NCBI GenBank assembly: GCA_028279245.1
Contig: JANQOE010000039.1
Coordinates: 1 to 64,000, forward strand
Direction of reading: 5' to 3'
DNA: 64,000 nt
Source: Alphaproteobacteria bacterium
GTDB lineage: Bacteria > Pseudomonadota > Alphaproteobacteria > UBA6615
Positions 35,871 to 44,258 of this stretch are shown one piece after another; position 1 is the stretch's first letter, and each line of letters begins with the position of its first letter. A program made the position numbers and the translations under genes. The notes under the pieces are model-generated. The model was not told the DNA's origin, ran no database searches, and was given only the letters and a program-made list of their open reading frames with translations.

Positions 35871-37235
35871 CTACTCCGCCGCCGCGGCCGCCGGCGGCGA
35901 AGCAAATTCCACCTCCATCTCCCGCCGCGTCCGCACCGCAAGATCAGTGGAATCGATCTCTACGTCAGACCATTTGACCTGCGTACCCTGGGGCACATCT
36001 CGGACCAGCCGCACGTTCCCCGCCAGGCCAAGCGGCAGGCAATCACGCGCCAGCGAGTCCGCAGCCGGCATCTGCTTACCCCAGACACAATAGCCACCCT
36101 CGCCGTCCAACATCTCGCCGGCCGTCAGATCCCGCTTTGCAGTCGCCACGACATCGGCCCGGAAGCCAGTCGGCGCCCCAGTCGCCTCGCCGCGCAAGCC
36201 GATCGACGCCACCGAGATGCCGAGCTCCAAGCCAATCATGTGGGTCGGCCGGTAGAAGGCCATGTGGTCGAAACTGTCGTCCGGCAGCATTTTGTATTCT
36301 TCGAGGCAATGCCGTACATAGTCGTGCCCCGCCGCAACGACGACATAGGTGCCCATCTGCAGGTGGTTCACCACCGGCGTGTTGTCGCGATTGAGCGACG
36401 AAACGACCTCGGTCGTCCCACTATGGCTCAGCGTCCCGCCATCGGCTTCAGGACGGCAAGTATTGGCCAGTTGTTCCACCGGTGTCGGCGGAAACGACAA
36501 GCCGTCCGGCTGCGGCGTCAGGCCGGTGGCGTTGCAGACCGCGCTCATCTCGATGCCGGACTTCGTGCCGTCAATGAAACTGTTGAACATCTTCGGGTTC
36601 ATGCCGCCCCGCTCAGCCATCTCGGCGGTGATGCCGAAGTTGGGCCAGACGGTGTCAGGCGTCGAAGCGTGGAAGGTCGGGTGATAGCGTGTGCCCTTCC
36701 CGGCACAGACCACCTCGAAACCGCAGGCCCTCGCCCAATCGACATGCTCGCAGATGATCGCTGGCTGGTCGCCATAGGCGAGGCTATAGATAAGGCCTGC
36801 CTGCTGCGCCCGCGCCGCCAACAAAGGCCCGGCCAGCACATCGGCCTCGACATTCACGGTGATCACATTATGCCCGGCGTCGAACGCCGCCAGAGAATGC
36901 CTGATACCAACAGTGGGGTCGCCGGTCGCCTCAATGACGATGTCCAGCCCATCGAACCCGATCATGCCGAGCGCATCGTCGGTCACGTATGTCGTGCCGC
37001 CGGCCAGCGCATCGGCCATGCCCGACGCGCCGAACCGCTCTGCTTCCCAACCCGTCTTCTCCAGATTGGTGCGCGCCCGTTCAACATTCAGGTCCGCCAG
37101 CGCCATCAGGTGGATGCCCGGCGTGTGGCGGACCTGCGCCAGGAACATGCTGCCGAATTTACCGGCCCCGATCATGCCAATGCGAATCGGCCGTCCCTCG
37201 GCCGCCCGCGCTTCCAGCTTCTGATGTAGGTTCAT
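35871..37235 (-). CDS. homoserine-dehydrogenase-like NAD(P) oxidoreductase with C-terminal SAF domain
   Basis: A 454-residue protein, start fixed by AGGAGGAGCCCA before ATG 37235. The Rossmann motif IGMIGAGKFGSMF (19-31) opens a homoserine-dehydrogenase-like NAD-binding domain; the central catalytic part includes GTRYHPTFHASTPD; and the C-terminal 90 residues form an SAF domain (RDLTAGEMLDGEGGYCVWGK). Similar proteins occur in sugar and sugar-acid catabolic loci, with proposed oxidoisomerase roles, but the reaction here is unknown. It is divergent from the sugar ABC importer with a shared 120-bp control region, and malate synthase follows it. Confidence 0.82.
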   Translation of the reverse strand: MNLHQKLEARAAEGRPIRIGMIGAGKFGSMFLAQVRHTPGIHLMALADLNVERARTNLEKTGWEAERFGASGMADALAGGTTYVTDDALGMIGFDGLDIVIEATGDPTVGIRHSLAAFDAGHNVITVNVEADVLAGPLLAARAQQAGLIYSLAYGDQPAIICEHVDWARACGFEVVCAGKGTRYHPTFHASTPDTVWPNFGITAEMAERGGMNPKMFNSFIDGTKSGIEMSAVCNATGLTPQPDGLSFPPTPVEQLANTCRPEADGGTLSHSGTTEVVSSLNRDNTPVVNHLQMGTYVVVAAGHDYVRHCLEEYKMLPDDSFDHMAFYRPTHMIGLELGISVASIGLRGEATGAPTGFRADVVATAKRDLTAGEMLDGEGGYCVWGKQMPAADSLARDCLPLGLAGNVRLVRDVPQGTQVKWSDVEIDSTDLAVRTRREMEVEFASPPAAAAAE

Positions 37236-37355
37236 TGGGCTCCTCCTGGCCACATCTTATCAAGCGGGGCCCGGTTGGACAGGCCCGCGCGCTTGCTCTA
37301 CCGTTTTCGCAACGGGGCCAAGCACCCCAACCCACAGCTTTCAGGGAGTTTCAGA

Positions 37356-38591
37356 ATGCGCAAAGCACGCCTCTTGGCTGCAGCAACAGTTGCCGGTTCG
37401 GTCATCGCGACCACACCCGGTATTGCGGCGGATCTAACCTTCTGGAGTTGGCGCCAGGAGGACAAAAGCGTCTACGAAGAGCTGATCGCCGATTTCCAGA
37501 AGACCAACCCGGACACCAACATCACGTTCGAGGCGTTCGAGCCGCAGAACTACCAGACCATTCTGTCAACCGCCCTGGCCGGCGGCACCGGCCCGGACAT
37601 CATCCACGTTCGCGCCTACGGCAACCTGGAGACGGTCGCGGCGCCGGGCTACCTGCGCCCCCTGGGCGACGATGTGGACCTCACCGGCTTCTCGCCCCTC
37701 GCCATCGCCGCTGAGACGATGCGCGAGGATGGCCAACTCTACGCGGTCCCCTTCGCCTCTCAGACGCTAGTCATCTACTACAACGCGGACATCTTCGCGG
37801 AGAACAACCTGACACCGCCGGAGACGTGGGACGAGTTCCTGGCCACCTCCCAGTCGTTGCTCGACGCCGGCGTCACCCCGCTGGCGAACGGCACGCAAAC
37901 GGCCTGGCAGAACGAAATCCTGGTCGGCGCGCTCGTCCCGAGTTTCTACGGCGCCGCCTTTGAAGAAGACCTCGTCGCCGGCACGGCTACGTTCGAGGAT
38001 GAGCGCTTCGTCGGCGCCCTCGGCAAGCTGTTGGAGATCACCGACTACCTGCCGCGCGGCTTCACCGGCATCGACTACCCGAGCGCCCAACAACTCTTCC
38101 TGAGCGGCCGGGCCGCCATGTTTGCCGGCGGGTCCTGGGAGATCGCCAACTTCCGCAATCAGAACCCAGACCTGAACTTCGACATCATGCCGAGCCCCGC
38201 CCCAGCCGCCGGTGAACCGCGGCTGGTATCGACCTTCTTCGACGGCGGCTACGCGGTGAACGCCGCCAGCGAAAACGCCGAGGCCGCATTGGAGTTCCTG
38301 CGGTTCACGACGACCACGGACTTCGGCAACAAGCTGGCCGCCAAGCTCAGCAACATCTCCGCCGTGCCGGGTGTCAAATTCGAAGACCCCCTGTTGGCGA
38401 AGATCGCCGAGTTCAACCAGACCTCCGCCTCTTACCTGATGCTGGTACACTTCAGGTATGAAGAGCCGAGCGGTTCCGTCCTGTTGCAGCAGGGTGTGCA
38501 ACGCATGATGGCCGGCGAAGCCACGCCAGAAGAGGTTGGTAAGGAAGTCACAGAAGGCATTGCCACCTACCACGCGCCGTTCCAACAGTGA
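37356..38591 (+). CDS. sugar ABC transporter substrate-binding protein
   Basis: A 411-residue extracellular-solute-binding family 1 protein. Signal peptide to about residue 25 (TPGIAA/DLTFW). Features typical of the maltose/glycerol-phosphate class: LTFWSWRQED, GGTGPDIIHVRAYG, LYAVPFASQTLVIYYNADIF, PPETWDEFLATSQSLLDAGVTP and FLSGRAAMFAGGSWEIANF. The ATG at 37356 follows GGGAG. Ligand is probably a mono- or oligosaccharide or a sugar acid. A very strong hairpin follows the gene. Confidence 0.92.
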   Translation: MRKARLLAAATVAGSVIATTPGIAADLTFWSWRQEDKSVYEELIADFQKTNPDTNITFEAFEPQNYQTILSTALAGGTGPDIIHVRAYGNLETVAAPGYLRPLGDDVDLTGFSPLAIAAETMREDGQLYAVPFASQTLVIYYNADIFAENNLTPPETWDEFLATSQSLLDAGVTPLANGTQTAWQNEILVGALVPSFYGAAFEEDLVAGTATFEDERFVGALGKLLEITDYLPRGFTGIDYPSAQQLFLSGRAAMFAGGSWEIANFRNQNPDLNFDIMPSPAPAAGEPRLVSTFFDGGYAVNAASENAEAALEFLRFTTTTDFGNKLAAKLSNISAVPGVKFEDPLLAKIAEFNQTSASYLMLVHFRYEEPSGSVLLQQGVQRMMAGEATPEEVGKEVTEGIATYHAPFQQ

Positions 38592-38600
38592 GCCAATGCG

Positions 38601-38640
38601 CCGCGCCGCCGTCCCCCGTCACGGACCGGCGGCGGCGCGG
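38601..38640 (+). terminator. intra-operon hairpin after the sugar-binding-protein gene
   Basis: CCGCGCCGCCG (38601-38611) and CGGCGGCGCGG (38630-38640) form a perfect 11-bp stem with an 18-base loop. No U-tract follows; it probably protects the upstream message or partially stops transcription before the permease genes. Confidence 0.6.
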
Positions 38641-38670
38641 TGCACCTTGCACAACGGCGGTTGATCAGTA

Positions 38671-39603
38671 GTGGACCGCCAGTTTCCCAGCCTCCATCGG
38701 CTCCGCCGCACGGCTTGGATCGCCTTTCTGGTCGCGCCCGCGCTCATCATCATGGTCACCTTCGTCGTGGTGCCGATCATTTCGGCCCTCGCGTTCAGCT
38801 TGTACGACTGGCGCGGCCTGGCCCGCGGCGCCTTCGTCGGCCTGGAGAACTTCCGCCAGGTGCTGTTCCAGGAACCGTTCGCCGGTTGGACCCGCAACGC
38901 CTTCAAACACAATGTCATCGTCTTCGTAACGATCATGGTGGTGCAGAACGCCACCGGCTTCCTGCTGGCCTATGCGCTGTTTAAGGAGCCCTTCGGCTAC
39001 AAGTTCCACCGGGTCAGCGTGTTTCTACCGGTGGTCCTCTCGACGGTGATTGTCGGCTTCCTGTGGAAGCTGTTCCTCCACCCGCTGTTTGGACTGGTCA
39101 ATCAGGTACTCGTGGGCGTAGGCCTCGAAAGCTTGGCACTGCCCTGGCTCGGCGACTCCCGGACCGCATTGTGGGCTCTCATCTTCGCCAACGCCTGGCA
39201 CTTCGTCGGCTTCCCGACCCTCATCTACCTGGCCGGCATGCAGCGCATCTCCCAGGACCATATCGATGCCGCGCGGCTGGAAGGCGCCGGCGAGTGGAAC
39301 ATGATCCGCTATGTGATCTGGCCGCTCGTCGCGCCCAGCACGACGATCATCTTCGTGTTGACCTTCATCGGCTCGTTCAACTGGTTCGAACTGCCGTTCA
39401 TCATGGCCGGCCTCGACGGCTCGCCCTTCGGTTCGACCGATGTCTTGGGCTTGTATTTCTATCGTACGGCTTTCGGCAATCAGAGCGCCGGGGTCCAGGA
39501 CTTTGGCAAGGGCAGCGCCCTGGCCGTGCTGATCTTCCTAGTGATCGTCACGGTCGCCGCGCTCTGGACCATCTACCTCAGGAAGCGCGAGGTGGAGTTG
39601 TGA
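38671..39603 (+). CDS. sugar ABC transporter permease (MalF/UgpA type)
   Basis: A 310-residue permease with six predicted membrane segments, beginning WIAFLVAPALIIMVTFVVVP, and the EAA loop DAARLEGAGEWNMIRYVIWPLVAP that contacts the ATPase. Start is a GTG at 38671. It overlaps the second permease by 4 bp (GTGA), so the two are co-translated. Confidence 0.93.
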   Translation: MDRQFPSLHRLRRTAWIAFLVAPALIIMVTFVVVPIISALAFSLYDWRGLARGAFVGLENFRQVLFQEPFAGWTRNAFKHNVIVFVTIMVVQNATGFLLAYALFKEPFGYKFHRVSVFLPVVLSTVIVGFLWKLFLHPLFGLVNQVLVGVGLESLALPWLGDSRTALWALIFANAWHFVGFPTLIYLAGMQRISQDHIDAARLEGAGEWNMIRYVIWPLVAPSTTIIFVLTFIGSFNWFELPFIMAGLDGSPFGSTDVLGLYFYRTAFGNQSAGVQDFGKGSALAVLIFLVIVTVAALWTIYLRKREVEL

Positions 39604-40469
39604 CGACGGCGACCACACTGCCGACAGGCGCCGAAGCCCGCGGCGCCGCACCCATCAAACTGCAGCCATTTCTGCTGCAGGTGCTGCTGATCGCCAACAG
39701 CGTTCTGATGCTCTACCCGATCCTGGTGATGGTGTTTTCCGCGTTCAAGGACACCGGCCAGATCTACGACAGCCCGTTCAGCGTCCCCGATTTCACCAAC
39801 CTGGTGAACTTCGGCAAGATCATCACCCAGACTAACTTCGTCACCTACCTCGTCAACTCCTTCATCGTGACCGGCAGTGCCATCCTGCTGATCCTGACCT
39901 TCGGCAGCATGGCGGCGTATGGGCTGGCCCGCTACCAGTTCCGCGGCAACACGATCCTCTTCCTGTTCTTCCTCAGCGGCCTGATGGTCCCGTTGAAACT
40001 GGCGATCATTCCCCTGTTCATCCAGTTCAAAAACCTCGGCATCCTCGACACACGCTTGAGCCTGATCCTGCTCTACACGGCGATGGGCTTGCCCTCGACC
40101 ATCTTCATCATGACCGGCTTCATCCGCACCCTGCCGCAAGAACTGGAAGACGCCGCCCGCATCGACGGCGCCAGCGAACTCCGCATCATGACGTCGATCA
40201 TGCTGCCGCTGACCCGCCCGGCGATGATCATCGCCGCCATCCACAACGCCGTCCCGACATGGAACGACTTCTTCTTTCCTTTGGTTTTCATCCAGACCGA
40301 CGCCCGCAAGACCCTGCCCCAGGGCCTGACGACCTTCATGGGCGAGTTCAACACCGACTGGGGCGCGCTGTTTGCCGGCCTGACCTTGTCGGCGCTGCCG
40401 ATTGTCGTCGTCTATATCGTCTTGTCGCGCCAGTTCATCGCCGGCATGACCTCGGGCGCACTGAAGTGA
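39600..40469 (+). CDS. sugar ABC transporter permease (MalG/UgpE type)
   Basis: A 289-residue permease starting at a GTG at 39600 behind AGGTGGAG. Six membrane segments and the EAA loop EDAARIDGASELRIMTSIMLPLTRPA are visible, with the family's NDFFFPLVF following it. Together with the preceding permease and binding protein it makes a complete CUT1-type importer except for the ATPase: no ABC ATP-binding gene lies in this operon, so a shared MsiK/UgpC-like ATPase encoded elsewhere must drive it. Confidence 0.93.
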   Translation: MTTATTLPTGAEARGAAPIKLQPFLLQVLLIANSVLMLYPILVMVFSAFKDTGQIYDSPFSVPDFTNLVNFGKIITQTNFVTYLVNSFIVTGSAILLILTFGSMAAYGLARYQFRGNTILFLFFLSGLMVPLKLAIIPLFIQFKNLGILDTRLSLILLYTAMGLPSTIFIMTGFIRTLPQELEDAARIDGASELRIMTSIMLPLTRPAMIIAAIHNAVPTWNDFFFPLVFIQTDARKTLPQGLTTFMGEFNTDWGALFAGLTLSALPIVVVYIVLSRQFIAGMTSGALK

Positions 40470-40476
40470 GAATAGA

Positions 40477-41409
40477 ATGACCGCGCTTGGCATTGACTGC
40501 GGCGGCACGGCGACCCGCTGGCTTGTTGTCGACCAGACTGGCCAAACGCTCGCCAGCGGCGACGATCAAGGCGCGACGGGACATGTTTTCGCCGACAAGG
40601 CGCGCACCCACACGCGAGCTGTCCTCGGCCGCATATGTAAGGAGATAGCGGACCGTGGCTTGCAACCGGCAGCGGTCACAGCCGGCGTGACCGGGCTGAC
40701 GAATGGGTCGCAGGAGGCGCAAACGATCGGCGAATGGCTCGCGGCGGATCTCAGTTTGCCGCCATCGGCGGTCGACGTCGTCGACGACATGTGGATCGCC
40801 TTCCACACCGTCTTCGAACCCGGCACAGGCATCGTGGTCTATAGCGGCACTGGCGCGGTCGGCACCCATATCGACGCGACCGGCACACTCCGCAAGACTG
40901 GCGCCCATGGACACATTATCGACGACGGGGGCTCGGCATACTGGATCGGCCAGCGGGCGATACGCTGGCTGATGCGCAACTGGGACGAGCAAGACGGCCC
41001 ACCGGATGGGCCATTCGCGGAAACCCTCTACGACACCATGGGAGGCAACGACTGGGAGCACATCCGTACCTTCGTGTACCAGGACCCGAGAGGCCACGTC
41101 GCCCAACTGGCCCGCGCCACCGGGGCCGCCGCCAATCGGGACATGCCCGAAGCTCTCTCAATCCTGAGCGACGCCGGTATCGAGTTGGCACGCCTGGCCA
41201 ACGTTCTCGCTAGCCGGCTGACACCGCAGCCGGTAGCCTTGATCGGTGGGACATCGCGGCTTCACCCGACAATCCGCTCCGCATTCCTCGACGGGCTTGA
41301 TAGATCCCGACTGGCGCTGACCGCCGATGATACTATCGATCTACGCGAGGCTCATCGGACACCAGTCAAAGCGGCCGCCCAACTGGCAAAGAACAGGATA
41401 GGGCGCTAA
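40477..41409 (+). CDS. BadF/BcrA-type ATPase, probable N-acetylhexosamine or sugar kinase
   Basis: A 310-residue actin-fold (ASKHA) protein: phosphate-1 loop GIDCGGTATRWLVVD (5-19), VTAGVTGLTNGS, VYSGTGAVGTHI and the DDGGSAYWIGQRAI segment characteristic of NagK-like kinases, then IGGTSRLHP near the end. It begins 7 bp after the permease gene, so it likely phosphorylates the imported sugar. An N-acetylglucosamine-6-phosphate deacetylase starts at the far right of the window, though too distant to be one operon. Confidence 0.85.
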   Translation: MTALGIDCGGTATRWLVVDQTGQTLASGDDQGATGHVFADKARTHTRAVLGRICKEIADRGLQPAAVTAGVTGLTNGSQEAQTIGEWLAADLSLPPSAVDVVDDMWIAFHTVFEPGTGIVVYSGTGAVGTHIDATGTLRKTGAHGHIIDDGGSAYWIGQRAIRWLMRNWDEQDGPPDGPFAETLYDTMGGNDWEHIRTFVYQDPRGHVAQLARATGAAANRDMPEALSILSDAGIELARLANVLASRLTPQPVALIGGTSRLHPTIRSAFLDGLDRSRLALTADDTIDLREAHRTPVKAAAQLAKNRIGR

Positions 41410-41455
41410 CCCGTCCAACAGCGCCGCGAACTAGTGTGGCCGTCCGCCGGACGAG

Positions 41456-41779
41456 CTAGTTCTCAGCAGCGATCTGTTCGGCAGCGGCCTCGAGCAACTC
41501 TTCCATGCGCTTCCGAAGAATGTGCTCCGACGCGTCGACATTCTTTGTGCCGAAATCCGCCAACACCTTACGGACCACATCGTCGTCGCCCGGCTCTTCG
41601 AAGTCGGCGCGAACGACTTCCTTGGCATAAGCCTCGGCCGCATCGCCGGAGAGTCCCATCTTGTCCGCCGCCCACAGCCCGAGCAGCTTGTTCCGCCGCG
41701 CAGTGACCTTGAACTTGAACTCTTCGTCCTGCTTGAACTTGGCCTCGAAGGCCTTCTCGCGCTCATTGAACTTAGAAAT
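41456..41779 (-). CDS. DUF1476 / F1-ATPase inhibitor zeta-subunit-like protein, apparent ATT start
   Basis: A 107-residue protein with the complete DUF1476 pattern: FNEREKAFEAKFKQDEEFKF, TARRNKLLGLWAADKMGL, AYAKEVVRADFEEPGDDDV and RKRMEELLEAAA. In Paracoccus this family is the zeta inhibitor of F1F0-ATPase. No ATG, GTG or TTG exists in frame upstream of the conserved NEREKAF segment; an ATT at 41779 lies 6 bases after GGGGAGCG and gives the usual length, so initiation at ATT (as in infC) is the best reading. The alternative start at the internal ATG 41659 would delete the conserved N-terminal third. A sequencing error at the start codon cannot be excluded. Confidence 0.85.
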   Translation of the reverse strand: MSKFNEREKAFEAKFKQDEEFKFKVTARRNKLLGLWAADKMGLSGDAAEAYAKEVVRADFEEPGDDDVVRKVLADFGTKNVDASEHILRKRMEELLEAAAEQIAAEN

Positions 41780-42010
41780 GGTCTCGCTCCCCGATCGAAA
41801 GACTGACTCGCCTATTATCTAGGTCCCACTTCGGCCCCGCGCAATCGTCACCGCACGATTATCGATGTCGGGACGGCGCAATCCCTATCACCGCCCATTA
41901 ACCATAAGGGCCGCCCGCCACGAAATACGCACACGAAAGCTACGTCGAAGACCCACCCTCCGACCGTTGTTCAGCCCTAAGCTTCCGGCGAGATTGCCTA
42001 AGGGGGAAGC

Positions 42011-42616
42011 ATGCTTCGACAGAGCTTTTTCGGTCTCGTTCTACTGATATCCGCACCAGCCGCCGCAGGGGACGCAGCCCTGGCCCGCGGCCCCGTGGAG
42101 CATCTGAACGACACGCTCCTCATCGTGATGCGCGACGCCAAGTCTCTCGGCTTCACCGGCCGCTACGAGACCCTGGATCCGGTCCTGCGCGCGACCTTCG
42201 ACTTTCCAGAGATGGCGAGGGTCGCCACCGGCCGCCACTGGCAGGCCCTCGCACCCGCGCAGCAGCAGACCCTGGTTGACCGCTTCACCCGGATGTCGAT
42301 CGCCACCCTGGCGGACCGGTTCGACGGGCACGCCGGCGAGCGGTTCGAGATCGCCAGGGTCGATGCGTTGGAGTCCGGCGCCTTCATGGTTCGTACCCGG
42401 ATGATTGGCGCGGACGGATCGGCCACCCCGGTCGACTACACCGTCAAGTCCCGGGATGATGGATGGCGTGTCGTCGATGTCTTCGTGAACGGCCGTTTCA
42501 GCGAGATCACCGTCCGCCGCTCCGAATACACCTCGGTGCTCCGGCGGCAGGGCCCCGACGGCCTGATCGAGGCGCTCGACAAACAACTTGCGCGACTTCA
42601 GGGCGATAGCAGCTAA
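42011..42616 (+). CDS. MlaC/Ttg2D-family phospholipid-binding protein
   Basis: A 201-residue exported protein (signal peptide to about residue 19, APAAAG). The family core is visible: FDFPEMARVATGRHWQALAPAQQQTLVDRFTRM, and DYTVKSRDDGWRVVDVFVNG. MlaC carries phospholipids through the periplasm between the OmpC-MlaA and MlaFEDB complexes. Here there is no mlaFED or mlaA gene beside it. A second paralogue is at 62708. A GGGGGAAG ribosome site precedes the start. Confidence 0.9.
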   Translation: MLRQSFFGLVLLISAPAAAGDAALARGPVEHLNDTLLIVMRDAKSLGFTGRYETLDPVLRATFDFPEMARVATGRHWQALAPAQQQTLVDRFTRMSIATLADRFDGHAGERFEIARVDALESGAFMVRTRMIGADGSATPVDYTVKSRDDGWRVVDVFVNGRFSEITVRRSEYTSVLRRQGPDGLIEALDKQLARLQGDSS

Positions 42617-42624
42617 CACCCCCG

Positions 42625-44244
42625 TCAGCGAAGCGTCAGACGCTCCGGAATCGGCAGAGACACCCGGAATACGCTTCCCTCATCGACGACGCTGTTCACA
42701 GAGATCTCGCCGCCATGCATGTCGACAAAGCTCTTGATCATGTGAAGGCCGATACCGGTGCCCTTGATCCCCGCCGAGGTTGACGCACGAAAGTACTTTT
42801 CGAAAAGCTTCGGCATCTCCTGCTCTGGAATCCCCAGACCATGATCCTTGACCTCGATAAAGAGGGTCTCGTCCCGTTGCCAGCCGCGGACCTCGATCGG
42901 TTCCTCGTTCGGTGAGTATTTGACCGCATTCGACAGCAGGTTCCCGAACACATGGCCAAGCAGTTTCTGATCCGCAACGATCTCCGCCGGCATCTTTGAG
43001 ACGTCAACGTCGATGCGGTGTTTCGGGTTAATACTCGCCTGGCGCATGCAGGCCGCTTGCAGCAAAGCTCTGACCTCACAACGCGCCGGTGCAAACGCGA
43101 TCTTCCCCGCCTCAAGCCGGCTGGCACTTAGTGTGCTCTCCACCAACTCGGTCATGCGCGAAACCGCGCCACGGATCTTGCCCATCCGGCGATCGACATC
43201 CAGCGGATCCAGCGCATCCAACTTCTTTAGAACACGCTGCGCGGCGGCGTCGATGATGGCCAAAGGGGTGCGGAACTCGTGGGACACCATCGACACAAAC
43301 TGTCCCTGCATCTTGTTCAGTTCTCTCGACTTGCCCAGCGCCTCCTCCAACTGCGCCGCCTGCCGCCGAACCTCCTCGGTTCTCTTTTCTACCAGTTCCT
43401 CGAGGCGCTCGCGATGACTGGCCAGTTCCTCTTGGATCGCCTTTAGTTTGGAGACGTCCGTTATCGCGCCGACCAGGTGCCGGCTACCATCGGCCCCCGA
43501 AAATGCGCTCTTTCGAACCAGAACTTGCCGCTCGGTACCATCGCGCGCCTTGACGATGGTCTCCATTTCGACCGGTTCACCGGTTTCTAGCACTTGACGA
43601 TCGATATCTTCGAGCTTCTTCGATTGATCGGGCCCGAGCAGGTCAGACACCGACCGGCCGATGATCTCGTCGGCTGCAAGGCCGTGCAGTTCGCAGAACG
43701 CAAGGTTCACGAGTGCGAACCGCAAGCTCTCGTCCTTGACGTAAATCGGCCGTGGCAGACCGTTGATCAGGTTGTCCAGATAGCCGCGCTGTGCTTCGAG
43801 CGCGAGCTCGGCTTTCCGGCGTTCGGTAATGTTCAGGATAGTACCGACAAGATAGCGGCGGCCATCGTCAGTACTGAAAACCGCCTTCCGTGTAACGATG
43901 TAATGATTCGCACCAAGTTGATCGGTGAATGACTCTTCATTCTCAACAACCTCTTCGCTTCTGAAGACTTCGTCGTCTTTCTCCCAAAAGACCTTTGCCT
44001 CTTCTTCTGGAAAGAAGTCGTAGTCTGACTTCCCGAGCAGTTCCTGCCGGGTCTTTCCGAGGAAGTCACAGAAGGCGTCGTTCAGCAGAACAAATCGGTG
44101 TTTCTCGTCTTTGACGAAGACCGGCTGCGGACTGAAATTCACGACCTTTGTCAGAAACTGTTGTGCCAGTACCAGCCGTTTGCGGGCCCGCTCATTGTCG
44201 TGAACGGCGCCTTCGCCCGCCGGCTGTCCGGCTGCCAGGGCCAC
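42625..44244 (-). CDS. soluble double-PAS sensor histidine kinase
   Basis: About 539 residues from GTG 44244 (a TTG immediately before it is also possible; GGGGAG precedes both). No membrane segment is present, so sensing is cytoplasmic. Two PAS/PAC units (about 30-145, VVNFSPQPVFVKDEKHRFVLLN; and 155-270, LINGLPRPIYVKDES), a coiled coil, HisKA with His322 in SHEFRTPL, and HATPase_c with NLLSNAVKYS, DHGLGIP and GTGIGLHM. It is encoded 14 bp after the response regulator gene and surely partners it. The upstream 133 codons open in the same frame are an out-of-frame shadow of that gene. Confidence 0.93.
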   Translation of the reverse strand: MALAAGQPAGEGAVHDNERARKRLVLAQQFLTKVVNFSPQPVFVKDEKHRFVLLNDAFCDFLGKTRQELLGKSDYDFFPEEEAKVFWEKDDEVFRSEEVVENEESFTDQLGANHYIVTRKAVFSTDDGRRYLVGTILNITERRKAELALEAQRGYLDNLINGLPRPIYVKDESLRFALVNLAFCELHGLAADEIIGRSVSDLLGPDQSKKLEDIDRQVLETGEPVEMETIVKARDGTERQVLVRKSAFSGADGSRHLVGAITDVSKLKAIQEELASHRERLEELVEKRTEEVRRQAAQLEEALGKSRELNKMQGQFVSMVSHEFRTPLAIIDAAAQRVLKKLDALDPLDVDRRMGKIRGAVSRMTELVESTLSASRLEAGKIAFAPARCEVRALLQAACMRQASINPKHRIDVDVSKMPAEIVADQKLLGHVFGNLLSNAVKYSPNEEPIEVRGWQRDETLFIEVKDHGLGIPEQEMPKLFEKYFRASTSAGIKGTGIGLHMIKSFVDMHGGEISVNSVVDEGSVFRVSLPIPERLTLR

Positions 44245-44258
44245 CAACTTCGGCTCCC

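Noticed and set aside
41456-41659. Start of the DUF1476 protein at the internal ATG 41659
   Set aside because: It would remove the conserved NEREKAFEAKF and RRNKLLGLWAA segments that are present in frame upstream.
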